DNA of 64,000 nt from Anaerococcus nagyae (GCF_017874535.1 NZ_JAGGLS010000005.1:1-64000), one strand, 5' to 3'. Positions 45,434-55,519 are shown, numbered from the stretch's first letter. Notes: a model not told the origin generated them from the sequence alone. Translations and numbers: made by a program.

Positions 45434-47323
45434 CTAATCTAACTCTAATTCTCCTGTGTATAATTGGTAATAAGTTCCATGTTTTTTCATAAGTTGATCA
45501 TGGTTACCACGTTCTATAATCCTTCCTGACTCCATTACCATAATAACATCTGCGTTTTGAATAGTTGAAAGTCTGTGGGCAATTACTATAGATGTTGATC
45601 CTCTCATTAGTTTATCCATAGCTTCAGTAACTTTTATTTCTGTTGCAGTATCTATAGAACTTGTAGCTTCATCTAGTATAAGCATAGGTGGATTAGCTAC
45701 TGCTGCTCTTGATATTGAAATAAGCTGGTTTTGTCCATCAGATAAGGATGAACCATCTCCGTTTATCTGTGTATCATAACCTTCAGGCAGTCTATGGATA
45801 AATGAATCAGCACCAGAAAGTTTTGAAGCATTTTTTATTTCTTGATCGCTTGCATCAAGTTTACCATATCTAATATTATCTTCTACACTTTCAGTAAATA
45901 GGTTTACTTCTTGTAAAACCATACCAAAAGCTTTTCTCAAATGATCCTTTTTAATATCTTTAGTATCTATTCCATCTATTTTAATAGAACCCTTGTCTAT
46001 TTCATAAAATCTAGTTATTACATTAGTAATAGTAGTTTTTCCAGCACCAGTTGAACCTACAAGTGCTATTTTTTCTCCTGGATTAGCATAGAAAGTTACA
46101 TCTTTTAAGATTTTATCTTTACCATTATAAGAAAAGTCTACATTCTCAAAGTCAATTCTACCTTCTAACTGTTTATAAAAATCTTTGCCATCTTTTGTCC
46201 ACTTCCAAGCATAACATCTATCATCTGTGCATTTAATAGGATTGCCATTTTCATCTATCTTAGCATTTATAAGTTCGATGTATCCACTGTCCTTTTCTAT
46301 TGGCATATCAATAATTTCAAAGATACGACTTGCACCAGCCATAGCTGAAAATACAGCATTTGCTTGTTGAGAAATATTTGCTATAGGGTTTTGCAATTGT
46401 CTAGCATTTGTTAGAAAAGTTGCAAGTACACCTATTGTAAGGTTGCCTTTAATTGCTAGATAGACTCCTATGACTGCAATTATAGCATACATTATATTAA
46501 TAGAGTTAACTAAAAAAGGCATCATACGTCCTGCATTTACCATAGCTTCTGCCATAGTTGATCTAAGATTTTCACTTTTCTCATCAAATTCTTTTATTAT
46601 GTCATCTTCTTTATTAAATACCTTGATTACTTTTTGACCTGAGAGCATTTCTTCATCAAAGCCATGCAAAATTGATACGTTTTTTTGTGCTTGTTTAAAT
46701 AGCTTCCCTGTTTTGGTTACTATATTTTTTAAAACTAAAATCATTGCACCAAGCCCTACTAACATAACTATAGTTAATTTCCATGATAAAGAAAACATTA
46801 CAATTAATGTCCCAACAAGCATTAGCAATGATCTAACAAGAGTTGGTAACGTGGATGATAATGATTGAGATAAGGTGTCTGTATCATTGGTAAATCTGCT
46901 CATAATTTGACCATGTTGGTTATTATCAAAAAAGTTTATAGGCATTTGTTGAATTTTTACAAAAAGATCTTTCCTTATGTTCCTAATGGACCTTTCACCT
47001 ATTCTTATCATTAATCTAGTGTAAATAAATGTGGTTACAGTTGAAAGTAAATATACAAATCCCATTTTTATAACAGCACTTTTAAGACCAGCAATGTCAG
47101 ATTTTAGGATATAATTATCAATTATTGGTTGAAGCATTGATAAGCCCAATACTTGGGTAAGAGCTGATACTATAACACAAACAAATACAACTATAACTTG
47201 CCATTTTTGCTTAAAAAGATAGGAAAAAAGTTCTTTTAAAGCATGAGTATCAAAGTCTTTACTTTGTTTTTTATCTGAAATTATTATATCTTCAGTTTTT
47301 ATATCATCTTTTTTATTAGTCAT
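45434..47323 (-). CDS. ABC exporter, canonical-site subunit of a heterodimer
   Basis: A 629-residue half-transporter: six membrane segments followed by a nucleotide-binding domain. Walker A is GSTGAGKTT and Walker B ends LILDEATSSID, with the catalytic Glu kept, but its signature is LSDGQNQ rather than LSGGQ. That combination complements the partner, giving one hydrolytic and one degenerate site as in LmrCD/BmrCD multidrug exporters. Starting ATG 47323 has AGGAGG and overlaps the partner gene by eight bases. Substrates are unknown; MarR control suggests toxic small molecules. Confidence 0.9.
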   Translation of the reverse strand: MTNKKDDIKTEDIIISDKKQSKDFDTHALKELFSYLFKQKWQVIVVFVCVIVSALTQVLGLSMLQPIIDNYILKSDIAGLKSAVIKMGFVYLLSTVTTFIYTRLMIRIGERSIRNIRKDLFVKIQQMPINFFDNNQHGQIMSRFTNDTDTLSQSLSSTLPTLVRSLLMLVGTLIVMFSLSWKLTIVMLVGLGAMILVLKNIVTKTGKLFKQAQKNVSILHGFDEEMLSGQKVIKVFNKEDDIIKEFDEKSENLRSTMAEAMVNAGRMMPFLVNSINIMYAIIAVIGVYLAIKGNLTIGVLATFLTNARQLQNPIANISQQANAVFSAMAGASRIFEIIDMPIEKDSGYIELINAKIDENGNPIKCTDDRCYAWKWTKDGKDFYKQLEGRIDFENVDFSYNGKDKILKDVTFYANPGEKIALVGSTGAGKTTITNVITRFYEIDKGSIKIDGIDTKDIKKDHLRKAFGMVLQEVNLFTESVEDNIRYGKLDASDQEIKNASKLSGADSFIHRLPEGYDTQINGDGSSLSDGQNQLISISRAAVANPPMLILDEATSSIDTATEIKVTEAMDKLMRGSTSIVIAHRLSTIQNADVIMVMESGRIIERGNHDQLMKKHGTYYQLYTGELELD

Positions 47324-49076
47324 TTTTCCCTCCTTTTTCTTGAATATCGTAAGTTGTTCTATAGATTTCATTTCTTTGATATAGATCTTCTGGTGTTCCT
47401 ATATCTGATATTTTTCCATCATCTAAAATTATAATCCTATCTGCATGTTCAAATGATGACAGTCTTTGAGAGATAATAATTTGTGTCATCTCACCATCTA
47501 AATTATTAAATCCCTCTAATAATTTAGCTTCCGTTTTAGTATCTACAGCACTTGTTGAATTATCTAAGATAAGTATTTTTGGTTTTTTTAATAGAGATCT
47601 TGCTATAGTTAGTCTTTGTTTTTGACCCCCAGATACTCCTGACCCTCCTTGACCTAACTTAGATTCATAAGTATCGGTTCTTTCATTTATAAATTCATCA
47701 GCTTGAGCTATTTTAGCCATAGCTATAACTTCATCATAAGATGCTTCCTTGTCACCCCATTTTAAGTTTTCTAAAATAGTTCCACTAAATAAAGTATTCT
47801 TTTGTAAAACTATAGATACATTGTCTCTTATGGTTTCTAAGTCATATTCTTTGACATCGTGCCCACCAACTCTAAGGCTTCCTTCTGTGATATCATAAAG
47901 CCTTGGTATCAATTGAACTAATGTAGACTTAGAGGAACCAGTTGGTCCTAGTATACCAATAACTTCCCCAGATCTTATATGAAGGTCTATATTGGATAAT
48001 TGATAGGCTTCACTATCTTCCTCATATTTAAAACTGACATTATCAAAGTCAATAGACCCATCTTCTGGTTCTAATCCTTCTACCTTTTGATCATTAGTCA
48101 TTGATATTTTTCTGGTTAAAACTTCCTTAACCCTTGTAACAGAGGGAGATGAAGCCATAAGCATAGTTACTACCATTGATAGACCTATAAGACTTCCTAA
48201 AAGCATCATGGCATACATATTAAAGCTTACAAGATCCCCTACCCCCATATTTCCTTTTATTATTTCTAATCCCCCAAACCAAGCTATAGCAATAAATGTT
48301 GCATATAAAATGGCATTAGCTGTGGGAAAAACATAGCTTACAGTTCCTTGGGAACTATCTGATAACTTAAACATCTGTTCATTAGAGTTACTAAACTTAT
48401 CTATCTCATATTTTTTTCTAACAAAAGCTTTAACTACTCTCATATTATTGAGATTTTCTTCAATAATTAAGTTTAACTTATCATATTGCTTACGAGTTTG
48501 CCTAAATTTAGGAATAGCTCTTGAAGTTATTGTAAGTAATACAATAACTAAAATCGGCATTAATATTAGAAATATAATTGATAGCTTAGCACTAGTTCTA
48601 AACGCTAATATAAATGCTACTATAGCCATTACAACTGTCTTTATTATAAATCTAGTTGTAAAAAAAGTTGACTGAGCTAAAGCTTGCATATCGCTTGTTA
48701 GCCTAGTAAGTAAAGATGGTACACCAAAATATTCAAAATCTTCAAAAGAATAATCTTGTATTTTTCTAAATTGTCTTTTTCTTACATTATCGGTTAGACC
48801 TGTAGAGGTTATACCAGCATTTTTGGAGGCTTGAATACCTGTCAGCATTGATAACAAAGATAGCACTATAATTATCAATCCATATTTTAATGCCAGTTCT
48901 CCATCTTTTTGATAAATTATTTCATTTAAGATTACTCCCATTATAGCTGGGATTAATAGTTCAAAAACAGTTTCTAAAACTGTCATTACCATAGAAATAA
49001 TTCTATTTCTCTTATACTGATTTAGATATTGCTTTAAGTATGAAAATGCATGATTAAATTCTTTTAAGCTTTCCAT
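47316..49076 (-). CDS. ABC exporter, degenerate-site subunit of a heterodimer
   Basis: A 586-residue half-transporter with six membrane segments and an ATPase domain. Walker A is GPTGSSKST, the signature VSGGQKQRL is canonical, and Walker B reads ILILDNSTSAVD: Asn replaces the catalytic Glu. Its own site is therefore expected to bind but hardly hydrolyse ATP, while its signature completes the active site of the partner. GGAGG precedes the ATG, which lies inside the marR gene. Confidence 0.9.
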   Translation of the reverse strand: MESLKEFNHAFSYLKQYLNQYKRNRIISMVMTVLETVFELLIPAIMGVILNEIIYQKDGELALKYGLIIIVLSLLSMLTGIQASKNAGITSTGLTDNVRKRQFRKIQDYSFEDFEYFGVPSLLTRLTSDMQALAQSTFFTTRFIIKTVVMAIVAFILAFRTSAKLSIIFLILMPILVIVLLTITSRAIPKFRQTRKQYDKLNLIIEENLNNMRVVKAFVRKKYEIDKFSNSNEQMFKLSDSSQGTVSYVFPTANAILYATFIAIAWFGGLEIIKGNMGVGDLVSFNMYAMMLLGSLIGLSMVVTMLMASSPSVTRVKEVLTRKISMTNDQKVEGLEPEDGSIDFDNVSFKYEEDSEAYQLSNIDLHIRSGEVIGILGPTGSSKSTLVQLIPRLYDITEGSLRVGGHDVKEYDLETIRDNVSIVLQKNTLFSGTILENLKWGDKEASYDEVIAMAKIAQADEFINERTDTYESKLGQGGSGVSGGQKQRLTIARSLLKKPKILILDNSTSAVDTKTEAKLLEGFNNLDGEMTQIIISQRLSSFEHADRIIILDDGKISDIGTPEDLYQRNEIYRTTYDIQEKGGKND

Positions 49077-49504
49077 AATTCCTCCTTTTCTAATACATCT
49101 ATAAAATCATCCATGTCTTCCTTAATAGATTTTATCTTATCTTCTCCTAATTGATCATATATTTTTTTATTAGATATGCAGAGAGCTTCAGTAATATTTT
49201 CAACCTCTTTTTTCCCGTTATCTGTTAATACTAAGGTCTTAACTCGCTTATCCTTTGTAGATGCTTGCATATAAATCAAATCATTATCCTTAAGATTCAT
49301 TATTATGCTATTTACAGTTTGCTTAGGCATATTAAGTTTATTAACCAAATCTTTTTGAGTCAAATTTTCGATTCTATCTATATGAAATAAAATAATCGTT
49401 TCAATGTTGTTTAGTCCAAAGCTTTCAACCCTCTGCTTATTAAGCCCACTAAGTTTTCTTAAAGAACTAAAAAGATTAAAAAGTTCGCATGATTTTTCGT
49501 CCAA
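49064..49504 (-). CDS. MarR-family transcriptional regulator
   Basis: A 146-residue winged-helix regulator. The DNA-binding core is LTQKDLVNKLNMPKQTVNSI with the wing ASTKDKRVKTLVLTDNGKK. It starts at TTG (49504), supported by GGAGG seven bases upstream; the next ATG would delete the first helix region. It heads the operon with both exporter genes and overlaps the first by 13 bases. An 18-base palindrome in its promoter makes autoregulation likely. Confidence 0.88.
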   Translation of the reverse strand: MDEKSCELFNLFSSLRKLSGLNKQRVESFGLNNIETIILFHIDRIENLTQKDLVNKLNMPKQTVNSIIMNLKDNDLIYMQASTKDKRVKTLVLTDNGKKEVENITEALCISNKKIYDQLGEDKIKSIKEDMDDFIDVLEKEELWKA

Positions 49505-49525
49505 TTTCAGACCTCCTTGAATAAT

Positions 49526-49543
49526 GACTATATTAATATAGTC
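49526..49543. promoter_or_regulatory. 18-base palindromic operator, MarR candidate
   Basis: GACTATATTAATATAGTC is a perfect palindrome lying 22 bases before the marR start and covering the -10 box of its promoter. Confidence 0.75.
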
Positions 49544-49562
49544 TATTATTGGACTTTGTCAA
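49535..49562 (-). promoter_or_regulatory. sigma-A promoter of marR and the ABC exporter
   Basis: On the minus strand TTGACA (49557-49562) and TATATT (49535-49540) have a 16-base spacer. The -10 lies within the palindrome. Confidence 0.7.
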
Positions 49563-49612
49563 GTTTAAAAAAAGCTTTTTAGTTGTATAATATTAGGGCT
49601 AAAGGAGTAATA

Positions 49613-50518
49613 ATGATCGAATATTTAGAAAAACAAAATGTGGATAAAGACCTAATAAATCAACTTGAAATATATAGAAAAGAAAATGGACTTTTTGATA
49701 ACCAACGAGTTATAGAACCCGAATTTAAATATTATGGTAAGGAGGTTTTGGAAGAGGCAATATCTGCTATCTTAGCTGGTAAAAATATCTTACTGACAGG
49801 AGCTAAGGCTACAGGAAAAAACGTCCTCTCATCAAACCTATCCTACCTATTTGCTAGACCTTCTTGGAATGTATCTTTCCACGTTAATACAGATTTTAAT
49901 TCTTTAATAGGAGCAGATACATTTAAAAATGGAGAAGTTGTCTTTAGGAAAGGCCCTATATATCAAGCAGCTACCAATGGAGGCTTTGCTATTTTAGATG
50001 AGATAAATATGGCAAAAAATGAAGCTATCTCTGTTTTACATGCAACTCTTGATCATAGAAGAATAATAGATCTACCAGGATATGAAAAAATCAAGCTAGA
50101 TCCAAATACCAGATTCATTGCAACTATGAACTACGGTTACGTAGGTACTCGTGAAGTCAATGAAGCACTTGCTTCTAGATTCATGATTATAAGCATGCCA
50201 AATATAAGTCGTGAAAATTTAGATAAACTACTTAAAGATACTTATCCTAAACTTAAAGAAAAATATAGAAAAGCTTTTATTGATATGTTTATATCACTTC
50301 AATCAAAAAGTGAAAACAATGAAATCTCTACCAAATCTGTGGATTTACGTGGTCTTATGTCTGCAATTGATACTATGCAAATAGGTCTTAATCCATTTGA
50401 TGCAATTATGATGGGCATAGCAAATAAGTCATTTGATGAATTTGAACGTCAAATAGTAATAGATACAATCAATACAAAAATTCCTGCAAATATTGAAGAG
50501 AGTATATTTAATGACTGA
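49613..50518 (+). CDS. MoxR-type AAA ATPase (NorQ/CbbQ-like)
   Basis: A 301-residue AAA+ chaperone-type ATPase. Walker A is GAKATGKN at 63-70, with Asn where Ser/Thr is usual, and Walker B is FAILDEINMA (Asp129, Glu130). VDLRGL and the sensor segment FIATMNYGYVGTREVNEAL follow. Such ATPases act with VWA proteins to remodel or metal-load a client. ATG at 49613 has AAAGGAG. It overlaps the VWA gene by eight bases. The client is not encoded nearby. Confidence 0.85.
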   Translation: MIEYLEKQNVDKDLINQLEIYRKENGLFDNQRVIEPEFKYYGKEVLEEAISAILAGKNILLTGAKATGKNVLSSNLSYLFARPSWNVSFHVNTDFNSLIGADTFKNGEVVFRKGPIYQAATNGGFAILDEINMAKNEAISVLHATLDHRRIIDLPGYEKIKLDPNTRFIATMNYGYVGTREVNEALASRFMIISMPNISRENLDKLLKDTYPKLKEKYRKAFIDMFISLQSKSENNEISTKSVDLRGLMSAIDTMQIGLNPFDAIMMGIANKSFDEFERQIVIDTINTKIPANIEESIFND

Positions 50519-52232
50519 ACCTTTAAATAAAATCCGAGAATATAATATCATTTGGGATTTTGCAGATAACTATAAATTTACACCCAAAAATACTTATCCT
50601 ATGGATGAAATTTATAAAAATATTACAACAGGTTTTATAATCAAAACTTTTGATACAAAAATGTTGGATTCTTTTTTTGCTTATATAAAAGATGAGAATC
50701 CATTTTACGAAGATTTTAAATTTATAACTAATTTACTAATTGAAGATATCTCTTATAGAGAGCTTATTAAAGACAATTTAGTCATAAGCAATTTAAGAAA
50801 AATTTATGCTAAAAAAATATATAGCAAGTATACTCATAGAGATCCAGATAGTTTAAGCACTCAAATAGAAAAAGCTTACTATGGAAAAGTTTTAGAAAAA
50901 CCCATAATAGAGGGACCTTTATTTAAATCTATATATAATGAAATTTTTGCTATAAATACTACTGACACTAATATTTTAATTGATAAACTAAATAAAGTTT
51001 TTAAATCATATTTTAGATTTGATAGAAAGAAAAAAGATGAAGAACTCTTTGATGAGATGGTCAAAGAAAATAAACCAAAAGATTTCAAATCTGAAGAAGA
51101 AATGCCTAGTGAATATAGTGATGAAAATATAGATGAGCAATTTAATATAGGATCAGCAGAATTTACTGGTTCCAATATTTATTTTGAAGATAAAAAAGAA
51201 GACACTGGCAAAAATCTCATGTTTTTAAACTCATCTAAAGATGACTATCATTCTTCTAATGAATTTATAGAAGATTTTTTTGGTATGCCTATTATGCCTT
51301 TTAAAAAGGTAGAAGCTTTAGAAAGAAAATTAGCGAAAGGTATACACACAAATAAACAATTATATTTCACTAGAGGAGAATATAGCAATAAAGCAAATGC
51401 TAGATACTATAAAAAAAATCGTAATGAACAATACGAAAAAAATAAATCCTATATAGAGAGTAACTTCTCTATAAATCATAGAAATATAAATGAATTAAGT
51501 CTAGCCATTAAAAATTCACTAGCAAACTATGAGGATTATGCTGAAGTCACAAAAAACTACGGAATAATAGATTCAAGTAAGACTTGGAGAGCACCTGTTA
51601 TTAATGATTACAATGTATTTATCAAAGAAGAAACAGATCTTATTAATAAATTCAAGGTAGATTTAATATTAGATGCATCAGCAAGCCAAATAGGTAGACA
51701 ACACATAGTAGCTAATCAAGCTTATATAATAGCAAAAGCTATGGACGAAGTTAATATTCCTATTAGAATATTAGGCTTTTCCACTTTAAGAGATCATACA
51801 ATCTTTACATTGTATAGAGACTATACAGAAAAAAACAAAAATTTTGAATTATATAATTTTTTTGCCGCTGGTTCAAATAGAGATGGATTTGCCTTTAAGA
51901 CTCTACACGAAATTATTGATATAGACGATAACACCCGTCACATAGTTATAGTCTTATCAGATGGAAAACCAAATGATGAGAGAGCTAATATAAATACTGT
52001 AAAACTTTTAGATAAAGACCAATATACTGGAAAAACTGCTATAGATGATACAGCATTTGAAATTAGAAATTTAAGGAATGATAATATTTCCGTGTTGGGA
52101 GTTTTTACTGGGGAAGATGAAGATGTAGAAAATGCTAAACTGATTTATAATAGAGACTTTGTGAGGATAACAAATCTAGAAAATTTCTCAAAAGTTGTTT
52201 CAGTTTTTATGAAAAATCAAATACTTATGTAA
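50511..52232 (+). CDS. VWA-domain protein, NorD-like partner of the MoxR ATPase
   Basis: A 573-residue cytosolic protein. The C-terminal VWA domain (about 384-573) has the MIDAS motif DASAS (388-392), then NRDGFAFKTLHE and HIVIVLSDGKPND, as in NorD/CobT-like proteins. Residues 195-235 are acidic and low-complexity. The N-terminal 190 residues are not recognised. NorD homologues activate nitric oxide reductase, but no such gene is present, so the target is unknown. It overlaps the ATPase gene and is followed by a hairpin shared with murJ. Confidence 0.8.
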   Translation: MTEPLNKIREYNIIWDFADNYKFTPKNTYPMDEIYKNITTGFIIKTFDTKMLDSFFAYIKDENPFYEDFKFITNLLIEDISYRELIKDNLVISNLRKIYAKKIYSKYTHRDPDSLSTQIEKAYYGKVLEKPIIEGPLFKSIYNEIFAINTTDTNILIDKLNKVFKSYFRFDRKKKDEELFDEMVKENKPKDFKSEEEMPSEYSDENIDEQFNIGSAEFTGSNIYFEDKKEDTGKNLMFLNSSKDDYHSSNEFIEDFFGMPIMPFKKVEALERKLAKGIHTNKQLYFTRGEYSNKANARYYKKNRNEQYEKNKSYIESNFSINHRNINELSLAIKNSLANYEDYAEVTKNYGIIDSSKTWRAPVINDYNVFIKEETDLINKFKVDLILDASASQIGRQHIVANQAYIIAKAMDEVNIPIRILGFSTLRDHTIFTLYRDYTEKNKNFELYNFFAAGSNRDGFAFKTLHEIIDIDDNTRHIVIVLSDGKPNDERANINTVKLLDKDQYTGKTAIDDTAFEIRNLRNDNISVLGVFTGEDEDVENAKLIYNRDFVRITNLENFSKVVSVFMKNQILM

Positions 52233-52233
52233 A

Positions 52234-52261
52234 AAGCAGGCTTTTTAACTATAGCCTGCTT
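52234..52261. terminator. Bidirectional terminator between the VWA gene and murJ
   Basis: AAGCAGGC (52234-52241) and GCCTGCTT (52254-52261) form an eight-pair stem; the minus strand continues with TTTTTA and the plus strand with a T-rich stretch. It overlaps the last codons of murJ. Confidence 0.75.
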
Positions 52262-53871
52262 CTATTATTTTTATTTTGTTTTTGTCTATTTATCTGATCA
52301 ATAGTTTTAACATTCTTATTTCCAGCATTAAGATGCTTTTGAGCCTTTCTCTTTCTTAGTCTTTTGTGGTAGAAAGTATTTACAAGTTCCATAACTTCTG
52401 GAATCCTAGCAATAAGTATTAAAAATCCATAAACTATTGCTGCTAAAAAAATTGCTATTAAAACTGCAAGTAAATGAGCAAGCTTATCTTCTAACAACTT
52501 ATACATTCCATTTGCAACTAATCCCATAATAGCAGTTACAATACTTATTTTTATTATCGAAAAGAGAGCAGTTTTAAACTTAAATGAGCCAAAATTATCT
52601 CTAAACTTATAAATCATAAGGGCTGATCCCACAATAGTAGATACTACTGTAGCCATAGCCAACCCGTTAATTCCAAAAAATCTAATTAATATAATATTGA
52701 ATATTACATTAAAAGCCTGTTGAATAACTACTATAACTACTGGAGTTTTAGAATCTCCTACAGCATAAAATCCTCTATCTATAACATCTGATATTGATTG
52801 GAATATTACAAATGGTGCATAGGAAATAAGTAGACTAGAAACAGCTATTGTGTCCTCTGCTGTAAAAGCATTTCTTTCAAATACAAGCTCTATAATTGGA
52901 TGAGCCAAAACTGCCATACCTATTGTAGCTGGAACAACTAATAAAAGAGTAGTAACTACAGAAGAACTTATAGACTTTTTCATAGCATTTATCTTTCCCG
53001 ATTGCCCTAGTTCTGCAATTTTGGGAAAAAGCGCTGTAGTTACTGAAACTGTAATTACACCAGTTATCAAAGTAAGCATGGTTTTAGCATAAAATAATTT
53101 TGAAATAGATGCTTTTCCAAAATATGCTGATGCCATAGAGTTATCTACTATTATAGAAATTTCACCAGCTGCAGATGATATTACTACTGGTATAGCAATA
53201 ATCATCAATTGTCTTACATATTTATTAGAAAAATCTATTACCTTATTATGATGATATCCTTTATCATGAGCAGCTTTTGGAAATAATATATATTGTAAAA
53301 TATTTCCTAGCAAAGCTCCTATTATGAGTAAATAAGCATTACCAGTCTTTCCTGTTAGGATTGTAAAGACTATAATAATAACATTCATTATAATTCCAGT
53401 TACAGCTGGGTTAAAAAAATCCCCTTTTATATTAAGGTATCCTCTAAAAACTGATGAATATAAATAAGCGTAAACCGCAAACATCATTATTCTTGTATAA
53501 TTTGCAGCTAAGTTTAAAGTTTCTCCATCTAGATCTGGTGAAAGAATTTTAGAAAATGGTTTAGCAAATATAAGTCCTATAATTATAGCAATTGTTGCAA
53601 AAACCATAAGTATATTAAAAATATTAGATGTGAATTTCTCTGCAGACTCTAGTCCTTCTTCGTTTTTTGCTCTATTATATATTGGTATAAATCCGGAAAT
53701 AATACCTACAGCAACAAAATTTGCTACAACTACTGGTAGAGTATTAGCTGTTGTGTATATAGATTTTAAATCACCTGCCCCAATATATGATGCCATAACA
53801 GCTTCTCTAATAAATCCAAAAATCTTAGAAATAACCGTTATAAACATGAGCATTAATGTAGTTTGACCCAT
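52249..53871 (-). CDS. murJ: MurJ/MviN lipid II flippase
   Basis: A 540-residue MOP-superfamily protein with about fourteen membrane segments, predicted to flip lipid II across the membrane for peptidoglycan synthesis. ISKIFGFIREAVMASYIGAG is the MurJ N-terminal signature, and DNSMASAYFGKASISKLFYA and RGFYAVGDSKTPVVIVVIQQ are further conserved loops. A basic C-terminal tail follows the last helix. ATG at 53871 (GAGAGG upstream) is preferred to the frame's earlier ATG at 53898. A single gene. Confidence 0.9.
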   Translation of the reverse strand: MGQTTLMLMFITVISKIFGFIREAVMASYIGAGDLKSIYTTANTLPVVVANFVAVGIISGFIPIYNRAKNEEGLESAEKFTSNIFNILMVFATIAIIIGLIFAKPFSKILSPDLDGETLNLAANYTRIMMFAVYAYLYSSVFRGYLNIKGDFFNPAVTGIIMNVIIIVFTILTGKTGNAYLLIIGALLGNILQYILFPKAAHDKGYHHNKVIDFSNKYVRQLMIIAIPVVISSAAGEISIIVDNSMASAYFGKASISKLFYAKTMLTLITGVITVSVTTALFPKIAELGQSGKINAMKKSISSSVVTTLLLVVPATIGMAVLAHPIIELVFERNAFTAEDTIAVSSLLISYAPFVIFQSISDVIDRGFYAVGDSKTPVVIVVIQQAFNVIFNIILIRFFGINGLAMATVVSTIVGSALMIYKFRDNFGSFKFKTALFSIIKISIVTAIMGLVANGMYKLLEDKLAHLLAVLIAIFLAAIVYGFLILIARIPEVMELVNTFYHKRLRKRKAQKHLNAGNKNVKTIDQINRQKQNKNNRSRL

Positions 53872-53943
53872 AATAACCTCTCTTATTGATATCGTCATTA
53901 TATTATATCTATAAATTTTATTAAATACAAGTCTAATTTTTAA

Positions 53944-53971
53944 TAAAAAATAGAGAAGCTAAAAGCTTCCC
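53944..53971 (-). terminator. Terminator of the hydrogenase operon
   Basis: On the minus strand GAAGCT-TTT-AGCTTC is followed by TCTATTTTTTATT, downstream of the hydrogenase stop. Confidence 0.75.
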
Positions 53972-53986
53972 TAAATTTATTAATTA

Positions 53987-55519
53987 TTATTCACTTACCT
54001 TAAGTTTTTCATCATCTGGTTTATCTTTATCTGGAATATTAGTATTATCAGCTGGTGACTTGAAGACCGATTCTTTAGCAAATGCTTTAACAGCCTTACC
54101 AGTCTTATTTCTTGCTACGACTGTACCTGGTCCACCTACGCATCCACCTTCACAAGCCATACCTTCGATAAGCTTACCATCCATTTTACCTAGTTTTGCA
54201 AGTTGAGCTAATTTTACGCAATTAGCAAGTCCTTCTGCATTTTCAACATCTACTTTAATACCTGGTCTTATTTCTTGAGCACGTTTTACTACTGCTTGAG
54301 CAACGCCACCACTTACTGCATAAGTCCTGCCTGTTTCAGACGCATCCATCATCTGATCTTCTACCTCAATTTCTGATGGCTCTATCCCTTTTGCAAGGAA
54401 CATTCCTAAAAGTTCTTCAAAAGTTATTACAAAATCAATAACTTCTGCAACATCAGGCTCTAACGCTTCTAACTTCTTAGAAATGCATGGACCTATAAAA
54501 GTAATTTTACTATTAGGATCTTTTTTCTTAAGTTGAAGCCCGGTATAAATCATCGGCGTAGATGACTCTGAAATATAATCGTTTATTTCAGGGAATTGCT
54601 TTCTAACCATCATCTTCCATGAGAAGCAACAGCTTGTACCCATGAAAGGAATCTTACCTGAAGGAACTTCTTCTAAGTATTCATGAGCTTCATTCATTGT
54701 CGTTAAATCTGCACCAAGTCCTACTTCTATAACTTCATCAAATCCTAATTGCTTAATAGCCTCTCTTATTTGTTCAGCTGATACATTTGGTCCAAATTGT
54801 CCAGCAAATGAAGGAGCTATAATGGCGTATGTATGATTTTCTGATTGAATAGACTTAATTAATTGATAAATTTCTGATTTATCAGAAATAGCCCCAAAAG
54901 GACATGCACTTATACATTTACCACAAGCTACACATTTATCAGAATCAATTTGTGCCCTTCCCAATTCATCTGAATGAATCGCTTTTACACCACAAATAGC
55001 TGCACAAGGTCTTTTTTGGTGGTTGATTGCATGATATGGACAAGCTTCTACACACTTACCGCATTTAATACACTTTTCTTGATCGATAATTGCACCATTT
55101 GAAGTATAAGTTACTGCATTCTTAGGGCAAACATTTACACAAGGATGTCCTATACATGCCTTACACTGGTCTGTAACAGTAACCTTATTTTCTGGACAAG
55201 CTTCACATGCTATCTTCATTACGCTAACTAATGGAGGATTATAAATCCTTCTATTAACGTCCATTTTATCAAGACCTTCAGTAACAGCATCTGTTTTATC
55301 AGCTGTTCTTGCATCAAGACCAATACCCATTCTTAGTCTCTCACCCATTACAGCTCTTTCACGAAAAATATTTTCTCTATATCTTGCTTCCTCTCCTGGA
55401 ATAATCTCATAAACTTCAGTAGCTATATCAGTTATCGGTCTATTTTCGTAGGCAATTTTCGCAATATGCTCAAATGCCATCCTTCTAATATTTATTATAT
55501 CTATGTACGTATCCTTCAT
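53987..55519 (-). CDS. [FeFe] hydrogenase with non-canonical H-cluster motifs
   Basis: A 510-residue cytosolic enzyme that would evolve or sense hydrogen. Iron-sulfur cluster cysteines occur at 119-131, 150-160 and 196-206 (CXXCXXC patterns), with more at 172-176. The H-cluster signatures are L1 TSCCFSW (295-301), L2 GPCISKKLE (343-351, Gly where catalytic enzymes have Met) and L3 MACEGGC (454-460). The domain order and altered L2 fit a divergent (group B-like) type rather than the standard group A. The first 100 residues lack the plant-type [2Fe-2S] domain. It shares one base with the small gene upstream. Confidence 0.85.
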   Translation of the reverse strand: MKDTYIDIINIRRMAFEHIAKIAYENRPITDIATEVYEIIPGEEARYRENIFRERAVMGERLRMGIGLDARTADKTDAVTEGLDKMDVNRRIYNPPLVSVMKIACEACPENKVTVTDQCKACIGHPCVNVCPKNAVTYTSNGAIIDQEKCIKCGKCVEACPYHAINHQKRPCAAICGVKAIHSDELGRAQIDSDKCVACGKCISACPFGAISDKSEIYQLIKSIQSENHTYAIIAPSFAGQFGPNVSAEQIREAIKQLGFDEVIEVGLGADLTTMNEAHEYLEEVPSGKIPFMGTSCCFSWKMMVRKQFPEINDYISESSTPMIYTGLQLKKKDPNSKITFIGPCISKKLEALEPDVAEVIDFVITFEELLGMFLAKGIEPSEIEVEDQMMDASETGRTYAVSGGVAQAVVKRAQEIRPGIKVDVENAEGLANCVKLAQLAKLGKMDGKLIEGMACEGGCVGGPGTVVARNKTGKAVKAFAKESVFKSPADNTNIPDKDKPDDEKLKVSE

